From positions 308,121-372,120 of the forward strand of contig CAWELM010000014.1 in assembly GCA_963809815.1 (NCBI GenBank): a stretch of 64,000 nt of DNA, given 5' to 3'. Positions 45,743 to 54,304 of the stretch are shown here, piece after piece (within the stretch, counting starts at the first letter, position 1; each line of letters starts with the position of its first letter). Made by a program: the position numbers and the translations under genes. This DNA is from CAVVJA01 sp963809815 (GTDB lineage: Bacteria > Actinomycetota > Actinomycetes > Mycobacteriales > Jatrophihabitantaceae). Below the pieces are notes generated by a model. That model saw only the letters and a program-made list of their open reading frames with translations. It did not search any database and was not told where the DNA came from.

Positions 45743-46150
45743 GTGACGGCCCACCAGTTCGGGCCGAATCGGGCGCTGGCGGTCCTGTGGTTGGCGCTCA
45801 CCCTCGTCGCCGCCGGTGCCGCCATCGCCACGACCGACGCCCCGGGTCGACTTCTGGCTGGTGGCGCCGCCATCGTGCTCGCCGCATATGGAATCGTCGG
45901 TTTGGTGTTCTGGCCACGGCTGTCCGTCGGCCCGGACGGACTACGGGTGCACACGCCGGCGCGCCGGGCCGCGTATGCGTGGCCGGAGGTGGACACGGTC
46001 CGCCTGGACGAGCGGCGCCGGCTCGGGCTCTCGACGGGAACGCTCGAGATCGATGCCCGCGGTGAGCTTGTCGTGCTGAGTCGATGGGCGCTCGGTGCGG
46101 ATCCGCGTGACGTCCTGGCGGTGGTGCAGTCGTACGCGCCCCCGAAGTAG
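45743..46150 (+). CDS. PH-domain membrane protein (Rv0010c-like)
   Basis: GTG 45743 gives 135 residues. Two membrane helices (LAVLWLALTLVAAGAAIATT and GAAIVLAAYGIVGLVFWP) are followed by a small bacterial PH-like domain (LSVGPDGLRVHTPARRAAYAWPEVDTVRL). The same gene type lies between crgA and the peptidyl-prolyl isomerase in mycobacteria. No function is established. It is convergent with the rhomboid gene, 25 bp apart. Confidence 0.82.
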   Translation: MTAHQFGPNRALAVLWLALTLVAAGAAIATTDAPGRLLAGGAAIVLAAYGIVGLVFWPRLSVGPDGLRVHTPARRAAYAWPEVDTVRLDERRRLGLSTGTLEIDARGELVVLSRWALGADPRDVLAVVQSYAPPK

Positions 46151-46175
46151 TGCCCCGCGCCGGGAAGCTAGAACG

Positions 46176-47093
46176 TCAAAAGGTGAGGGTTTCGCCAATC
46201 ACCGCGATCAGCAGGGCGACGGCGATGCCGGACAAGCCGGCTACTTCGACCCTGATCGGGAGCCACCGGCGCTTACGCGGATTACCTGCGATAGCCAACG
46301 CAGCGAGTCCACCACACACGAAGCCCCCCACGTGGCCCAGCCGGGACACGTCGGGCACTGAGAAAGTCACGACCAGGTTCAACACGATCGTGGCGACCAG
46401 CCACTGCGGATCCAGGTTCAGCTCGCGCACAAACACGAGGGCAGCCGCGAACAGCCCGAAGATCGCCCCGGAAGCGCCGACCACCGGGCCGAAGCGCGCC
46501 CCGAACAAATAGATCGCCACGGAGCCACCGAGCGCTCCGAGCAGGTACACCGACAGGTAACGCCACCAGCCGAGAAGCCGCTCCAGGTACGGTCCGATGA
46601 TGATCAGCGCGAGCATGTTCGTCACGATGTGCAGCACGTTCGCGTGCAGGAAGGTGGCCGTCAGTAGCCGGTAGTACTGACCGCTGCTACCGACGGCCGC
46701 CGGGAGCATCTGCCATTGCTCGAACAAGGCGGACCGGGACGGTCGATTGAATCCATAGACGGACTGGACAGCGGTCACCACATAGACGGCCACGTTCAGC
46801 GCGACGAGGACGCCGGTGACGTACGGGCGGTTGCCGCGCCGCACTGCGCCCACCGACGTTCGAAGGGGTCGCTGGCTCGCGCGGCCGAGCTTCACGTCAT
46901 CCGGACACTGAAATCCGACCGAGGCGGGGCGCATGCAGTCACTACAGATTGGGCGATTGCACCGGACGCACCGAATCAGCGTCTCGCGCATCGGGTGCCG
47001 ATAACAGAACGCGGGCGGATGCACCGGCGGGACGCCCCCGCTGGCGTCCGGATGTCCACTCCCGGGTGCGGCAGCCATCTCTCGGTTGGACAC
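46176..47093 (-). CDS. Rhomboid-family intramembrane protease with N-terminal zinc finger
   Basis: The protein has 305 residues. The N-terminal part carries a B-box-like zinc finger (CYRHPMRETLIRCVRCNRPIC, then CMRPASVGFQC). Six membrane helices follow, with the catalytic Ser in VGASGAIFGLFAA and catalytic His in RLGHVGGFVCGG, plus the conserved LLTATFLHANVLHIVTNM. Rhomboids cut membrane helices of substrates within the bilayer. The zinc finger plus rhomboid fusion is typical of actinobacteria. It is immediately downstream of ppiA on the same strand, 22 bp apart. Confidence 0.92.
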   Translation of the reverse strand: MSNREMAAAPGSGHPDASGGVPPVHPPAFCYRHPMRETLIRCVRCNRPICSDCMRPASVGFQCPDDVKLGRASQRPLRTSVGAVRRGNRPYVTGVLVALNVAVYVVTAVQSVYGFNRPSRSALFEQWQMLPAAVGSSGQYYRLLTATFLHANVLHIVTNMLALIIIGPYLERLLGWWRYLSVYLLGALGGSVAIYLFGARFGPVVGASGAIFGLFAAALVFVRELNLDPQWLVATIVLNLVVTFSVPDVSRLGHVGGFVCGGLAALAIAGNPRKRRWLPIRVEVAGLSGIAVALLIAVIGETLTF

Positions 47094-47115
47094 TCCGCTC
47101 GAGTCGTTTGCCGGC

Positions 47116-47661
47116 TCAGCCTCCGTCGGCGCGGCCGCTGATCGGCGTTACCTCGACGGAGTTGATCGTGACGTCTTTGACGGGGCGGTCGTTGCGTCCC
47201 GTCTTGGTGGTGGCGATCTGGTTCACGACGGTGCGGCTGTCCGCGTCAGCGACCTCGCCGAAGATCGTGTGTTTGCGGTTGAGATGCGGCGTCGGCACCA
47301 CCGTGATAAAGAACTGCGAGCCGTTCGTGCCCGGGCCGGCGTTGGCCATGGCGAGCAGATATGGACGATCGAAGACCAGCTCGGGATGGAACTCGTCGCC
47401 GAACTGGTAGCCGGGACCGCCGTAACCCTGCCCGAGGGGGTCACCCCCTTGGATCATGAAGTTAGGGATGACCCGGTGGAAGATCGTGCCGTCGTAGAGC
47501 GGCTCGCTCGTCTTCTCGCGGGTGGCGGGGTGGGTCCACTCGCGTGAACCCAGCGCTAGCTCGGTGAAGTTGCGGACGGTCTTGGGCGCCTGATCGCCGA
47601 AGAGATTGACTCGGATGTCTCCGGCCGTCGTGTGCAAAGTGGCGGTTGCGGTCGTGGACAC
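47116..47661 (-). CDS. ppiA: Cyclophilin-type peptidyl-prolyl cis-trans isomerase
   Basis: GTG 47661, eight bases after GGGAG, gives 181 residues, the length of mycobacterial PpiA (Rv0009). GTG 47676 is an alternative. The cyclophilin core includes FHRVIPNFMIQGGDPLGQGYGGP, LLAMANAGPGTNGSQFFITV and HTIFGEVADADS. It catalyses prolyl isomerisation in the cytoplasm; no signal peptide is visible. The rhomboid gene follows closely. The gene is divergent from the Ala-rich gene at 47816. Confidence 0.94.
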   Translation of the reverse strand: MSTTATATLHTTAGDIRVNLFGDQAPKTVRNFTELALGSREWTHPATREKTSEPLYDGTIFHRVIPNFMIQGGDPLGQGYGGPGYQFGDEFHPELVFDRPYLLAMANAGPGTNGSQFFITVVPTPHLNRKHTIFGEVADADSRTVVNQIATTKTGRNDRPVKDVTINSVEVTPISGRADGG

Positions 47662-47815
47662 GAATTGGACTCCCACGGGTCTGTGAACAGATTGGTCGTT
47701 CGTTTGATCCTGCCACGCCGCGCTCCAGTCCGCTGCGGCCGCCGACCGGCTGTCGGCACCGGAGCCGCATGTGGTAGTCCATGACTGTCGATCAACGATG
47801 ACAGAGGGGGCTGCA

Positions 47816-48586
47816 GTGAGCCGCACATCTGCTGGCGCTGAGTTGTCCGATGCGCTGCAAGCGGTGGGCAGTGCCACCAAGGACAAGGCAGCCGATACGG
47901 CCAAGAAGGTGAAGACCAAGACCGCCAAGGCTTCGGACTCCATCTCGTCTGCGTTCGACACTGCCGCCCGACGGAGCTGGCGGACTCGCCGGAAGACGGA
48001 CCGTCGGTCGAGGGTCTACGCCAGAAAGCGTCGCCGGCAGCTGGCGCGGGCTGAGCAGGCTAAGCTCCGGGCGACGGCCGCCGCCGCTTCAATGGCCCAA
48101 GCCGCGGCGAAGCTCGTGTCGGGGGACGAGGAGGTCCCCAAGAAGAAGCGGACGTCCGCGAAGACCTTCGCGTTCACTCTGCTCGCGGCCGGGGCCACGC
48201 TCGCAGTGATCCAACAGTTGCTCGGTCGTCGCCATGCTGACACGACGTCGACCAACGGCTCGGGTGCGGAACCGGGCCAATCCGGACCCGAGCAGGCCAC
48301 GGCGACAGCCACCGAGGCAACCGACGCAGCGACGGATCAGGCCGCAGCAGCCACCGAGGCCGCCATGGATCAGGCCGCAGCAGCCACCGATGCCGCCATG
48401 GATCAGGCCGCAGCAGCCACCGACGCCGCCACGGAGAAAGTCTCCGAGCTTTCGGCTGCCACCGCCGACGCGACCAAGAAGGCCGCGGCCAAGGCGACTT
48501 CGCCGCGCAAACGGACTGCGCGAACCACCTCCAAGCCCTCCCGGTCGACTCCAGCGGGCGAAGCGCCGTCAGGCGACGCCGAATAG
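47816..48586 (+). CDS. Alanine/lysine-rich repeat protein with one membrane segment
   Basis: AGAGGGGG before GTG 47816 supports this start and gives 256 residues; ATG 47798 is an alternative without a ribosome site. The N-terminal ~110 residues are highly basic (TAKKVKTKTAKA, RRTRRK-like runs). A hydrophobic segment follows (TFAFTLLAAGATLAVIQQLL). Then come 11-residue repeats of the type ATDAAMDQAAA, and a Lys/Ser/Thr/Pro tail resembling histone H1-like tails. The repeat could form an amphipathic helix. I recognise no family. Possible roles are nucleoid or membrane association, but none is shown. Confidence 0.65.
   Translation: MSRTSAGAELSDALQAVGSATKDKAADTAKKVKTKTAKASDSISSAFDTAARRSWRTRRKTDRRSRVYARKRRRQLARAEQAKLRATAAAASMAQAAAKLVSGDEEVPKKKRTSAKTFAFTLLAAGATLAVIQQLLGRRHADTTSTNGSGAEPGQSGPEQATATATEATDAATDQAAAATEAAMDQAAAATDAAMDQAAAATDAATEKVSELSAATADATKKAAAKATSPRKRTARTTSKPSRSTPAGEAPSGDAE
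48335..48433 (+). repeat. 33-bp tandem repeat, three copies, inside the Ala-rich gene
   Basis: Units begin GATCAGGCCGCAGCAGCCAC at 48335, 48368 and 48401, exactly 33 bases apart, with few differences. Each encodes 11 residues, so changes in copy number keep the frame. A degenerate fourth unit follows. Confidence 0.9.
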
Positions 48587-48690
48587 GGATCGCCGCAGAA
48601 CTTCGGCGAGATTGTCTTCGCGATATTGCGCGCGTTGAATGACGTCTTCTTCTGGTCGGTCATGACCGTAACGGCGGTGTCGGCGGGCGC

Positions 48691-49485
48691 TTACCTGGCC
48701 CACCGAGGCGTTCGCCGCTCGCGGAACGCGCGCATGCCCTCGCCCGCCTCCTCAGACGCGAACAGCCGGGCCGACAGCTCGATCATCGCTTCGCCATCGC
48801 GGGCGAGCTGGCCGCGCAGCGGAGCAGCGCTGATCGACTTGGTCGCCTCGAGGCCTTGCGGCGAGCCCTGGCGCAGTGCGTCCAGGTACCGCGCGAGCGC
48901 ACCGTCCATGTCGACGACGACCTCGGTGAGCAGGCCGATCCTCGCGGCCTCCGTCGCGTCAAATGTCTCACCGGTCACGTAATAGCGGGACGCGGACCGC
49001 TCGGACAGCCGGGTTCGAGTGGTCAGCGAGATCATGGCAGGCGCGAGACCCAGCCGCACCTCGGTGAACGCGAACGTGACATCCTGGCTCGCCAGCGCGA
49101 TGTCACACGCGCCGACCAGTCCGATGCCTCCGGCGCGGGCGCTCCCGGTGAGCCGGGCCAGCACTGGCTTAGGCGCATCGACGATCGCTCGCATAACCCC
49201 GAACATGTTGCGGGTACTCACCGCCGGGTCGCCGTGCGTCATCTCGGAGAGATCCGCGCCCGAGCAGAACGTGGGCCCGCTGTGCGTCAACACGACGGCG
49301 CGAGCGTTCGGATCGCGCCCGGCCGACTCGAGATGCTCTCGAAGCTGCACAACGAGGGCAGCCGACAGCGCGTTCCGGTTATGCGGGGAATCCAGCGTGA
49401 TCGTCGCAATCGCGTTGGTCATCTCCAAGTGCACAAGCTCGTCGGGCACCAACTCAACTCCTCGTCGGACGTCCTCGTCGATCAT
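48691..49485 (-). CDS. Enoyl-CoA hydratase/isomerase family protein
   Basis: The protein has 264 residues with a crotonase fold: MTNAIATITLDSPHNRNALSAAL, oxyanion residues in GPTFCSGADLSEM and SARAGGIGLVGACDIALAS, and FAFTEVRLGLAPAMIS. The usual catalytic Glu pair is only partly clear: Glu is present in FTEVRLGL, while the position in GGIGL is not Glu. Substrate is undetermined. Members act in fatty acid or branched acyl-CoA degradation. It stands alone. Confidence 0.87.
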   Translation of the reverse strand: MIDEDVRRGVELVPDELVHLEMTNAIATITLDSPHNRNALSAALVVQLREHLESAGRDPNARAVVLTHSGPTFCSGADLSEMTHGDPAVSTRNMFGVMRAIVDAPKPVLARLTGSARAGGIGLVGACDIALASQDVTFAFTEVRLGLAPAMISLTTRTRLSERSASRYYVTGETFDATEAARIGLLTEVVVDMDGALARYLDALRQGSPQGLEATKSISAAPLRGQLARDGEAMIELSARLFASEEAGEGMRAFRERRTPRWAR

Positions 49486-49596
49486 GCTGGCGACCAGCGG
49501 GTCAAACCAGTGTCGTTCTCAACGCCGGTCGATAGTGTCGCGTGGATCGTGCATCCCGGTGCGGCACCGGGCCCGGCTTTCCGAGTGGAGGCTGGC

Positions 49597-50478
49597 ATGA
49601 GCCAGGATCGTTCAAAGCTTCGTCCCGACTGCACGAACTGTGCCGGGCTGTGTTGCGTTGCCCTACCATTTGCGGCGTCGGCCGACTTCGCGATCGACAA
49701 GGCCGCCGGTGAACCGTGTCCTCACCTGCGGACGGACTTCCGATGCCGGATCCACAGCCACTTGCGGGAGCGCGGCTTTCCTGGTTGCGCCGCCTACGAC
49801 TGTTACGGCGCCGGGCAGAAGATCACCCAGTCGACGTTCGCGGGCCAGGATTGGCGGCGGAATCCACAGATCGCGCAGCGAATGTTCGCCATCGTTCCCA
49901 TTGTCCGGACTCTGCACGAGCTGCTCTGGTATCTGGCTGACGCGTTGACGTTCGAGGCGGCCCGCTCGCTTTACCCCGAGCTGGGCCAGGCTCGGGACGA
50001 GATTGAGCGCCTCGCGGACCAAGGCCCGGACGCCCTTGTCATATTGGACATCCGCGCGTGTCGGCGTGAGGCCGACGTCCTGCTTGATCGGGCGAGCGTG
50101 TTGGTCCGAGAGGAAGCCGGCGGGCGGTACCCGCGGCGACACCGGCGCCGGCACCGGCTTGGTCTGCGGCGAGGCCAACGCGCACCCGATCTGGCCGGAG
50201 CGGAGCTACCTGGGGTCGACCTTGTCGGGGCCGATCTGCGCGGTGCACTGCTTATCGGCACGAACCTCCGCGGGGCCGATCTGCGGGGAGCCGACGTCCG
50301 TGCCGCCGACTTCCGGAGTTCGGACCTACGCGGCGCCGACCTCGATGGCTGCCTCTATCTCACCCAATCCCAGCTAGACGCCGCGCGAGGAGATGCGGCC
50401 ACGAAGGTGCCGGCCCTGCTTCGTCGGCCGCCTCATTGGTCCAGAGTCGCGAACGGAGCTGGCCTCAGCCAACCGTGA
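49597..50478 (+). CDS. Cysteine-cluster protein fused to pentapeptide repeats
   Basis: GGAGG just before ATG 49597 gives 293 residues. The first ~70 residues hold many cysteines: CTNCAGLCCVALPF, CPHLRTDFRCRIH and GCAAYDC, resembling metal-binding YkgJ-type clusters. A helical middle follows, then pentapeptide repeats of the A(D/N)LxG type from about residue 205 (LVGADLRGALLIGTNLRGAD, RSSDLRGADLDG), which form a right-handed beta-helix. The repeat run is short (about 8-10 repeats). No function is known. Its end overlaps the convergent cupredoxin gene by 14 bp. Confidence 0.82.
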   Translation: MSQDRSKLRPDCTNCAGLCCVALPFAASADFAIDKAAGEPCPHLRTDFRCRIHSHLRERGFPGCAAYDCYGAGQKITQSTFAGQDWRRNPQIAQRMFAIVPIVRTLHELLWYLADALTFEAARSLYPELGQARDEIERLADQGPDALVILDIRACRREADVLLDRASVLVREEAGGRYPRRHRRRHRLGLRRGQRAPDLAGAELPGVDLVGADLRGALLIGTNLRGADLRGADVRAADFRSSDLRGADLDGCLYLTQSQLDAARGDAATKVPALLRRPPHWSRVANGAGLSQP

Positions 50479-50914
50479 TGTGAAGGTCCATGCCCTGGTC
50501 CTTGTGCTCGTCGACGGAGCACCACAACTCGTAGCTGCCCTTTTGGAGGGTCACCGCGAGGGTAGCCGTCTGGCCGGGCTGAATGGTGGACGTGGCCTGC
50601 TTGTCGACGCCAGGCCCTTCGATTGTGAGATTGTGCGCAGTCTCACCGGTGTTGTGCACGGTGAAGGTGTATGGGCCAGACGTGAATGTCTGCGCGGACA
50701 GGCTGATCGAGTATTCCTTCTCGGTCGCCGTGACTGCCGTACCAGCCACGGCGGCGGACGAGCTTCCCGTACCGGCGGAAGAGCTTGCCGTACCGGCGGA
50801 CGCCGATGTCGTCCCGGCACCTCCCCCGCCACCGCTTGACGAACAGCCGGCAAGGAACGCCGCCGCGCTCACCATCGCCGACACCGAGACTGCCCTGATC
50901 ACAAATCCAGCCAT
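50465..50914 (-). CDS. Cupredoxin-like copper-binding lipoprotein
   Basis: GGGAGC before ATG 50914 gives 149 residues. A signal peptide with lipobox FLAGC is followed by a Gly/Ser/Ala linker and a cupredoxin domain. Candidate type 1 copper ligands are His in TAHNLTIEGPG and the Cys, His and Met in LWCSVDEHKDQGMDLH. The usual spacing Cys-x(4-5)-His-x(3-4)-Met fits. It is predicted to be anchored outside the membrane as an electron carrier or copper sensor. No oxidase or reductase gene lies beside it. Confidence 0.82.
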   Translation of the reverse strand: MAGFVIRAVSVSAMVSAAAFLAGCSSSGGGGGAGTTSASAGTASSSAGTGSSSAAVAGTAVTATEKEYSISLSAQTFTSGPYTFTVHNTGETAHNLTIEGPGVDKQATSTIQPGQTATLAVTLQKGSYELWCSVDEHKDQGMDLHITVG

Positions 50915-51040
50915 GACGAAGCTCCCTGTCTCAAGATCCCGGTACGCACCGGCGATCCGAGCCGATTCGATCGCCATCGCGTACCGCGAACGCGATCGAC
51001 CCGCGCGGTCGCCGGGATCATCGTCGCGCAGGATAGACCC

Positions 51041-51751
51041 GTGGGGTTAGTCCGAATCGCGACCTACAACATTCGGTCTCTTCGCGATGACCGCGCATCG
51101 GTGGTGCGCGTCATCGAGGGAATGCGCGCCGATGTCGTGTGCCTCCAGGAGGCCCCTCGATTGTTGTTCGGCCCGACGCTCTGTCGCCGCCTCGCGGACG
51201 ATCTCGGCATGGCGATGATCGCCGGCGGTCGGTCCGCTGCGGCGAATCTCCTCCTGGGCGACCCGTCGATCACGGTGCAAGGGACGCGTGCCCTTCTGCT
51301 TCATCGATACCGGTGGCGGGAGCGGCGCGGAGTGGCCATGGCCGACGTGACCATCCGAGGTTCTCGGCTCGTCATCGCGGGGTTCCACCTCAGTGGAGTC
51401 GAAACCGAGCGGCTTGGTCACGTCGACGAACTGCACCAGGCCGTCGACGAGTTTAGTCCGCCCGGGGTGCCAATGATGCTTGCGGGCGACGTGAACGACG
51501 AGCCGGGTTCGGCGACCTGGACCCGCCTTGCTGCTCGCGGACTCGACGCGGCCACGGTGCACAGCACGGGCGATGTCTTGACCAACCGCACCGAATCGCC
51601 GACCCGCCGCATCGATGCCCTGTTCGTCGGCCCGGGTATCACTGTAATTCAGACGACGGCGATCGATTCACCTGATGTCAGAGCTGCCAGCGATCATCGG
51701 CCCGTCGTCGCCGATCTCTATGTCGCCGATCGACCCGCCGGAACGGACTGA
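51041..51751 (+). CDS. Endonuclease/exonuclease/phosphatase (EEP) family protein
   Basis: GTG start, 236 residues. EEP landmarks are RIATYNIRSLRDD, VVCLQEAPRLL (metal-binding Glu), LAGDVNDEPGSATW (Asp/Asn) and the C-terminal ASDHRPVVADL with the catalytic His. No signal peptide is visible. The family includes nucleases and phosphodiesterases; the substrate is not predictable. A small membrane protein gene follows 56 bp later on the same strand. Confidence 0.88.
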   Translation: MGLVRIATYNIRSLRDDRASVVRVIEGMRADVVCLQEAPRLLFGPTLCRRLADDLGMAMIAGGRSAAANLLLGDPSITVQGTRALLLHRYRWRERRGVAMADVTIRGSRLVIAGFHLSGVETERLGHVDELHQAVDEFSPPGVPMMLAGDVNDEPGSATWTRLAARGLDAATVHSTGDVLTNRTESPTRRIDALFVGPGITVIQTTAIDSPDVRAASDHRPVVADLYVADRPAGTD

Positions 51752-51807
51752 CCTCGGCCCGACTGCTAGCCCGGCGATCTCCGGACGGTACTGTCAAGGG
51801 CGGAACG

Positions 51808-52080
51808 ATGTCGAAACACCTATCCCGCTGGATCGCCGCGCTGGCCCTGCTCGCGATTGTCGACTGGGCCTTGACCATTCACGCCCACTTGACCTATCAC
51901 CATCACCCCGGTGGGCCAACGATCATGCCGCTCGGGCAGCTGCTGGGCTGGGTTACGTCCATCGGCCTGGTCGTTGTCATCGTGATCCTGCTGATCGCTC
52001 GGCAGCGGCAGCGCACCTGGCGCTACGACGAGATCCCGCCCGGGCCAATCCCGCCGCCCGGCGCGCCACCGCGGCGCTGA
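51808..52080 (+). CDS. Small two-helix membrane protein
   Basis: This 90-residue protein has helices WIAALALLAIVDWALTIHAH and LGWVTSIGLVVVIVILLIAR joined by a His-rich loop (HLTYHHHPGG). A charged, Pro-rich tail (PPGPIPPPGAPPRR) follows. No family is recognised. The GC3 pattern and position after the EEP gene support a real gene. The following 277 bp (to 52357) hold no gene I can support, only a 6-bp hairpin at 52186-52206. Confidence 0.65.
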   Translation: MSKHLSRWIAALALLAIVDWALTIHAHLTYHHHPGGPTIMPLGQLLGWVTSIGLVVVIVILLIARQRQRTWRYDEIPPGPIPPPGAPPRR

Positions 52081-52357
52081 GAACCGCCGCACCCAGAGGG
52101 GCGATACGATCTTGGACCACGACCGGAGATCGTGTACCTGAGGAACCGGACACGCATGCGCTGCCCAAGAGTTGGTCGGCCCGTGCCTGGCTCCGGGGGT
52201 GCCAGGTTCGGGCCGCGTCGCATAGTGTGACGTAGGCCATAGCGGCTAGTAAAGAGCCGATCGGGCCCGTTTTGCTTGCAACTAGAAGCGCAGCGTAAAC
52301 ACGCGTGGTAACAGTCGAGGCTCTTGCGGCACGCTCCGTTATGAGCGACAGTCGAAC

Positions 52358-52594
52358 ATGCGTTCGAAATTGCGGAAGGACGGATACCTCGAAGAAGTTC
52401 CGCCCGAACGCTGCCCCGCCGGACATCCGCTGCTACCACGCGGCACGCTGGTGAGCTGGTCCCCGTGCGACTGCACACCCGGCGTCCATGGCCATCGCAC
52501 GTATCGCTGTCGCTTCCCCGTGGACGGCGGCGAGTGCGGCTTGATCATGTACTTTCCGCGCTGCCGCGACCCATCCGCTGGGCCAGCGTCCTAG
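52358..52594 (+). CDS. Small cysteine-rich, zinc-ribbon-like protein
   Basis: The protein has 78 residues. Six cysteines form spaced pairs: CPAGHPLLPRGTLVSWSPCDC, HRTYRC, and GGECGLIMYFPRC. This matches my recollection of short actinobacterial proteins with CxxGH ... PCxC ... HRTxxC ... C motifs, of unknown role, probably zinc-binding. No catalytic motif is visible. It stands alone; the convergent thioredoxin gene ends 73 bp away. Confidence 0.65.
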   Translation: MRSKLRKDGYLEEVPPERCPAGHPLLPRGTLVSWSPCDCTPGVHGHRTYRCRFPVDGGECGLIMYFPRCRDPSAGPAS

Positions 52595-52666
52595 ACCTGG
52601 GCTACGAGTCTGTTGAGCGGCGTAATGACCGCACCTGATCGGGCTGGGCTATGCGGCGAGGGGCGG

Positions 52667-53122
52667 TCATTTCGCTTCCTTCGAACGGTTGACGGCGTCG
52701 TCAACCCACCGGCGCAGAACATGCGACGGCGCCGCGCCGGCCTGCTGCGCGATGACCTGCCCCCCACTGAGAACGAGCAGCGTGGGGACAGCCTGGACGT
52801 CGAAACGGCGCGAGATGACCGGGTTGTCGTCGACGTTGACCTTGACGAGCTTGACTCGGCCGGCGAGATCCTGAGCCAGCCCGGCCAGTACTGGGCTGAC
52901 CATCCGGCACGGCCCGCACCATGGCGCCCACAGGTCCACGATCACCGGAACAGTCGCCTGTTCTGCCACCTCGGCGAACGATGCGTCTCCTGCGTCAACG
53001 ATCCAGGGCAGCGGTTGATGGCATTGACTACAGCGCGGTACACCTTTGGCGACGTCGGGTACGCGATTACGACGACCGCAATTCTCGCATCGGACGATAA
53101 TCGTCGCAGCGGCCGAGCTCAT
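52667..53122 (-). CDS. Thioredoxin with N-terminal zinc ribbon (Trx2 type)
   Basis: The protein has 151 residues. The N-terminal zinc ribbon has CENCGRRNRVPDVAKGVPRC and SQC. The thioredoxin domain has the active site WAPWCGPCRMVSP, cis-Pro in AVPTLLVL and the usual GQVIAQQAGA segment. It is a cytoplasmic disulfide reductase; Trx2-type proteins are linked to oxidative stress. No thioredoxin reductase is close. Confidence 0.95.
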   Translation of the reverse strand: MSSAAATIIVRCENCGRRNRVPDVAKGVPRCSQCHQPLPWIVDAGDASFAEVAEQATVPVIVDLWAPWCGPCRMVSPVLAGLAQDLAGRVKLVKVNVDDNPVISRRFDVQAVPTLLVLSGGQVIAQQAGAAPSHVLRRWVDDAVNRSKEAK

Positions 53123-53605
53123 GCATCCACCTCGTCCCGCACGGGCTCATGTGCCGCTCGCCTACCGGCCCGGGCCATCGCAGCTTCCTCCCGTTAATCG
53201 CCGGCGAGCTTGCGCCGCCTAGCAGCCAGGCGTGGGCCCGGCGTCGCCCGCATGGCTGTCACTCCAAGTATCCCTTCGCTTTCCCGGTCCGGTTCGACGA
53301 ATGGGTCGAACTTGGCGCCGTCCCGTTCTCCGGGTGCCGTTGTGGGGGCCAAGATTGACGATCTTTCCGGCCGCTTGGGCTGCCGGCACAACGCCTTGCA
53401 GTGAGTTCGTCGCACCGGCCGGTGCCCCGGCACCGGAGATGCTCGTACGTTTCCGCTATGTCTCCTGTACCCGGGCGTCCGGCGCACGACGTCCAGCCGA
53501 CCGGAGATTCCGTCGCCGACGAGCGCGTGCGGCGTGGCTTCGTGAGCCTCCGGGCCGCATCGAGGCGCTGGGAGCCGGCCGCCATATGGCAGGGTCGTTC
53601 CTAGC
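53123..53605. other. 483-bp region without a convincing gene
   Basis: Open frames here have poor composition and no family features. The one notable structure is a perfect hairpin CCGGTGCC-CC-GGCACCGG at 53419-53436, which could be a regulator site or terminator. Part of the sequence lies upstream of the acetyltransferase start at 53606. Confidence 0.6.
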
Positions 53606-54304
53606 GTGAGTAGCGAACGTGATCGTCCAAGCGAGCCGCGGTCATCCGCCGCGTCTGAATTCGACGCCAGTCCAGCCAGACACGTCCCCAGTGACGATGG
53701 GGCGAAGATTCGCCTCGCCGATGGCACACACATGATCATCCGACCAATCCAGCCTGCCGATGCGCCGCTTCTTGCTTCAGCGTTCGCCGAGCTCAGCCCG
53801 GAATCCCGCTACCGGCGCTTCTTCACCCCGATGAAGGAACTCGACGCTCTGCAACTCGCCTACCTGACCGATGTGGACCACCACGACCACGAGGCGCTGG
53901 TTGCGCTCGATGCGTCCAGCGGTTCGTGCGCCGGCGTTGCGCGATACGTGCGCGTAGCGCCCGAGGTGGCTGAGCCCGCGATCGTGGTGGGAGACCGCTG
54001 GCAGGGCCTCGGCCTCGGCACCAAGCTGCTCGAAGAGCTGGCCGACCGGGCGCGTACCGAGGGTGTCACGCGCTTTGCGGGTGTCGTGCTCGCCGAGAAT
54101 CAGGACGCAATCCGGCTGCTCGAGCGGCTGGGCGCGATGCCGGCCGCCTCCGGTCCCGAGCTGAACTTCGAGATCGACCTCCTGGACGACGACCGCGCCC
54201 ACCCCACCCTTCGCGAGCTGGTGCGCGCTCTCGCCGCGGGTCTACTTGCCCCGGCCCGCGCCTTGGTAGGACGCGAGCAGCACGACGCACCCGGCGACGT
54301 CTGA
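53606..54304 (+). CDS. GNAT-family acetyltransferase
   Basis: GTG start, 232 residues. The GNAT domain spans about residues 35-195. It begins IRLADGTHMIIRPIQPADAPLL, continues LSPESRYRRFFTPMKEL, and has the acetyl-CoA motif VVGDRWQGLGLGTKLLEELA (usual form R/QxxGxG/A). This resembles the C-terminal acetyltransferase domain of Pat-type protein acetyltransferases. The N-terminal ~35 residues are hydrophilic and the C-terminus has a short Ala/Leu-rich helix. Its substrate is unknown. Confidence 0.86.
   Translation: MSSERDRPSEPRSSAASEFDASPARHVPSDDGAKIRLADGTHMIIRPIQPADAPLLASAFAELSPESRYRRFFTPMKELDALQLAYLTDVDHHDHEALVALDASSGSCAGVARYVRVAPEVAEPAIVVGDRWQGLGLGTKLLEELADRARTEGVTRFAGVVLAENQDAIRLLERLGAMPAASGPELNFEIDLLDDDRAHPTLRELVRALAAGLLAPARALVGREQHDAPGDV

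Noticed and set aside
48335..48433. Regular 33-bp repeats considered as a CRISPR array
   Set aside because: The units are directly adjacent with no spacers and encode in-frame 11-residue protein repeats.
53210..53404. Small plus-strand frame in the 53123-53605 gap
   Set aside because: Ser/Arg/Gly-rich with weak codon preference and no ribosome site or recognisable homology.
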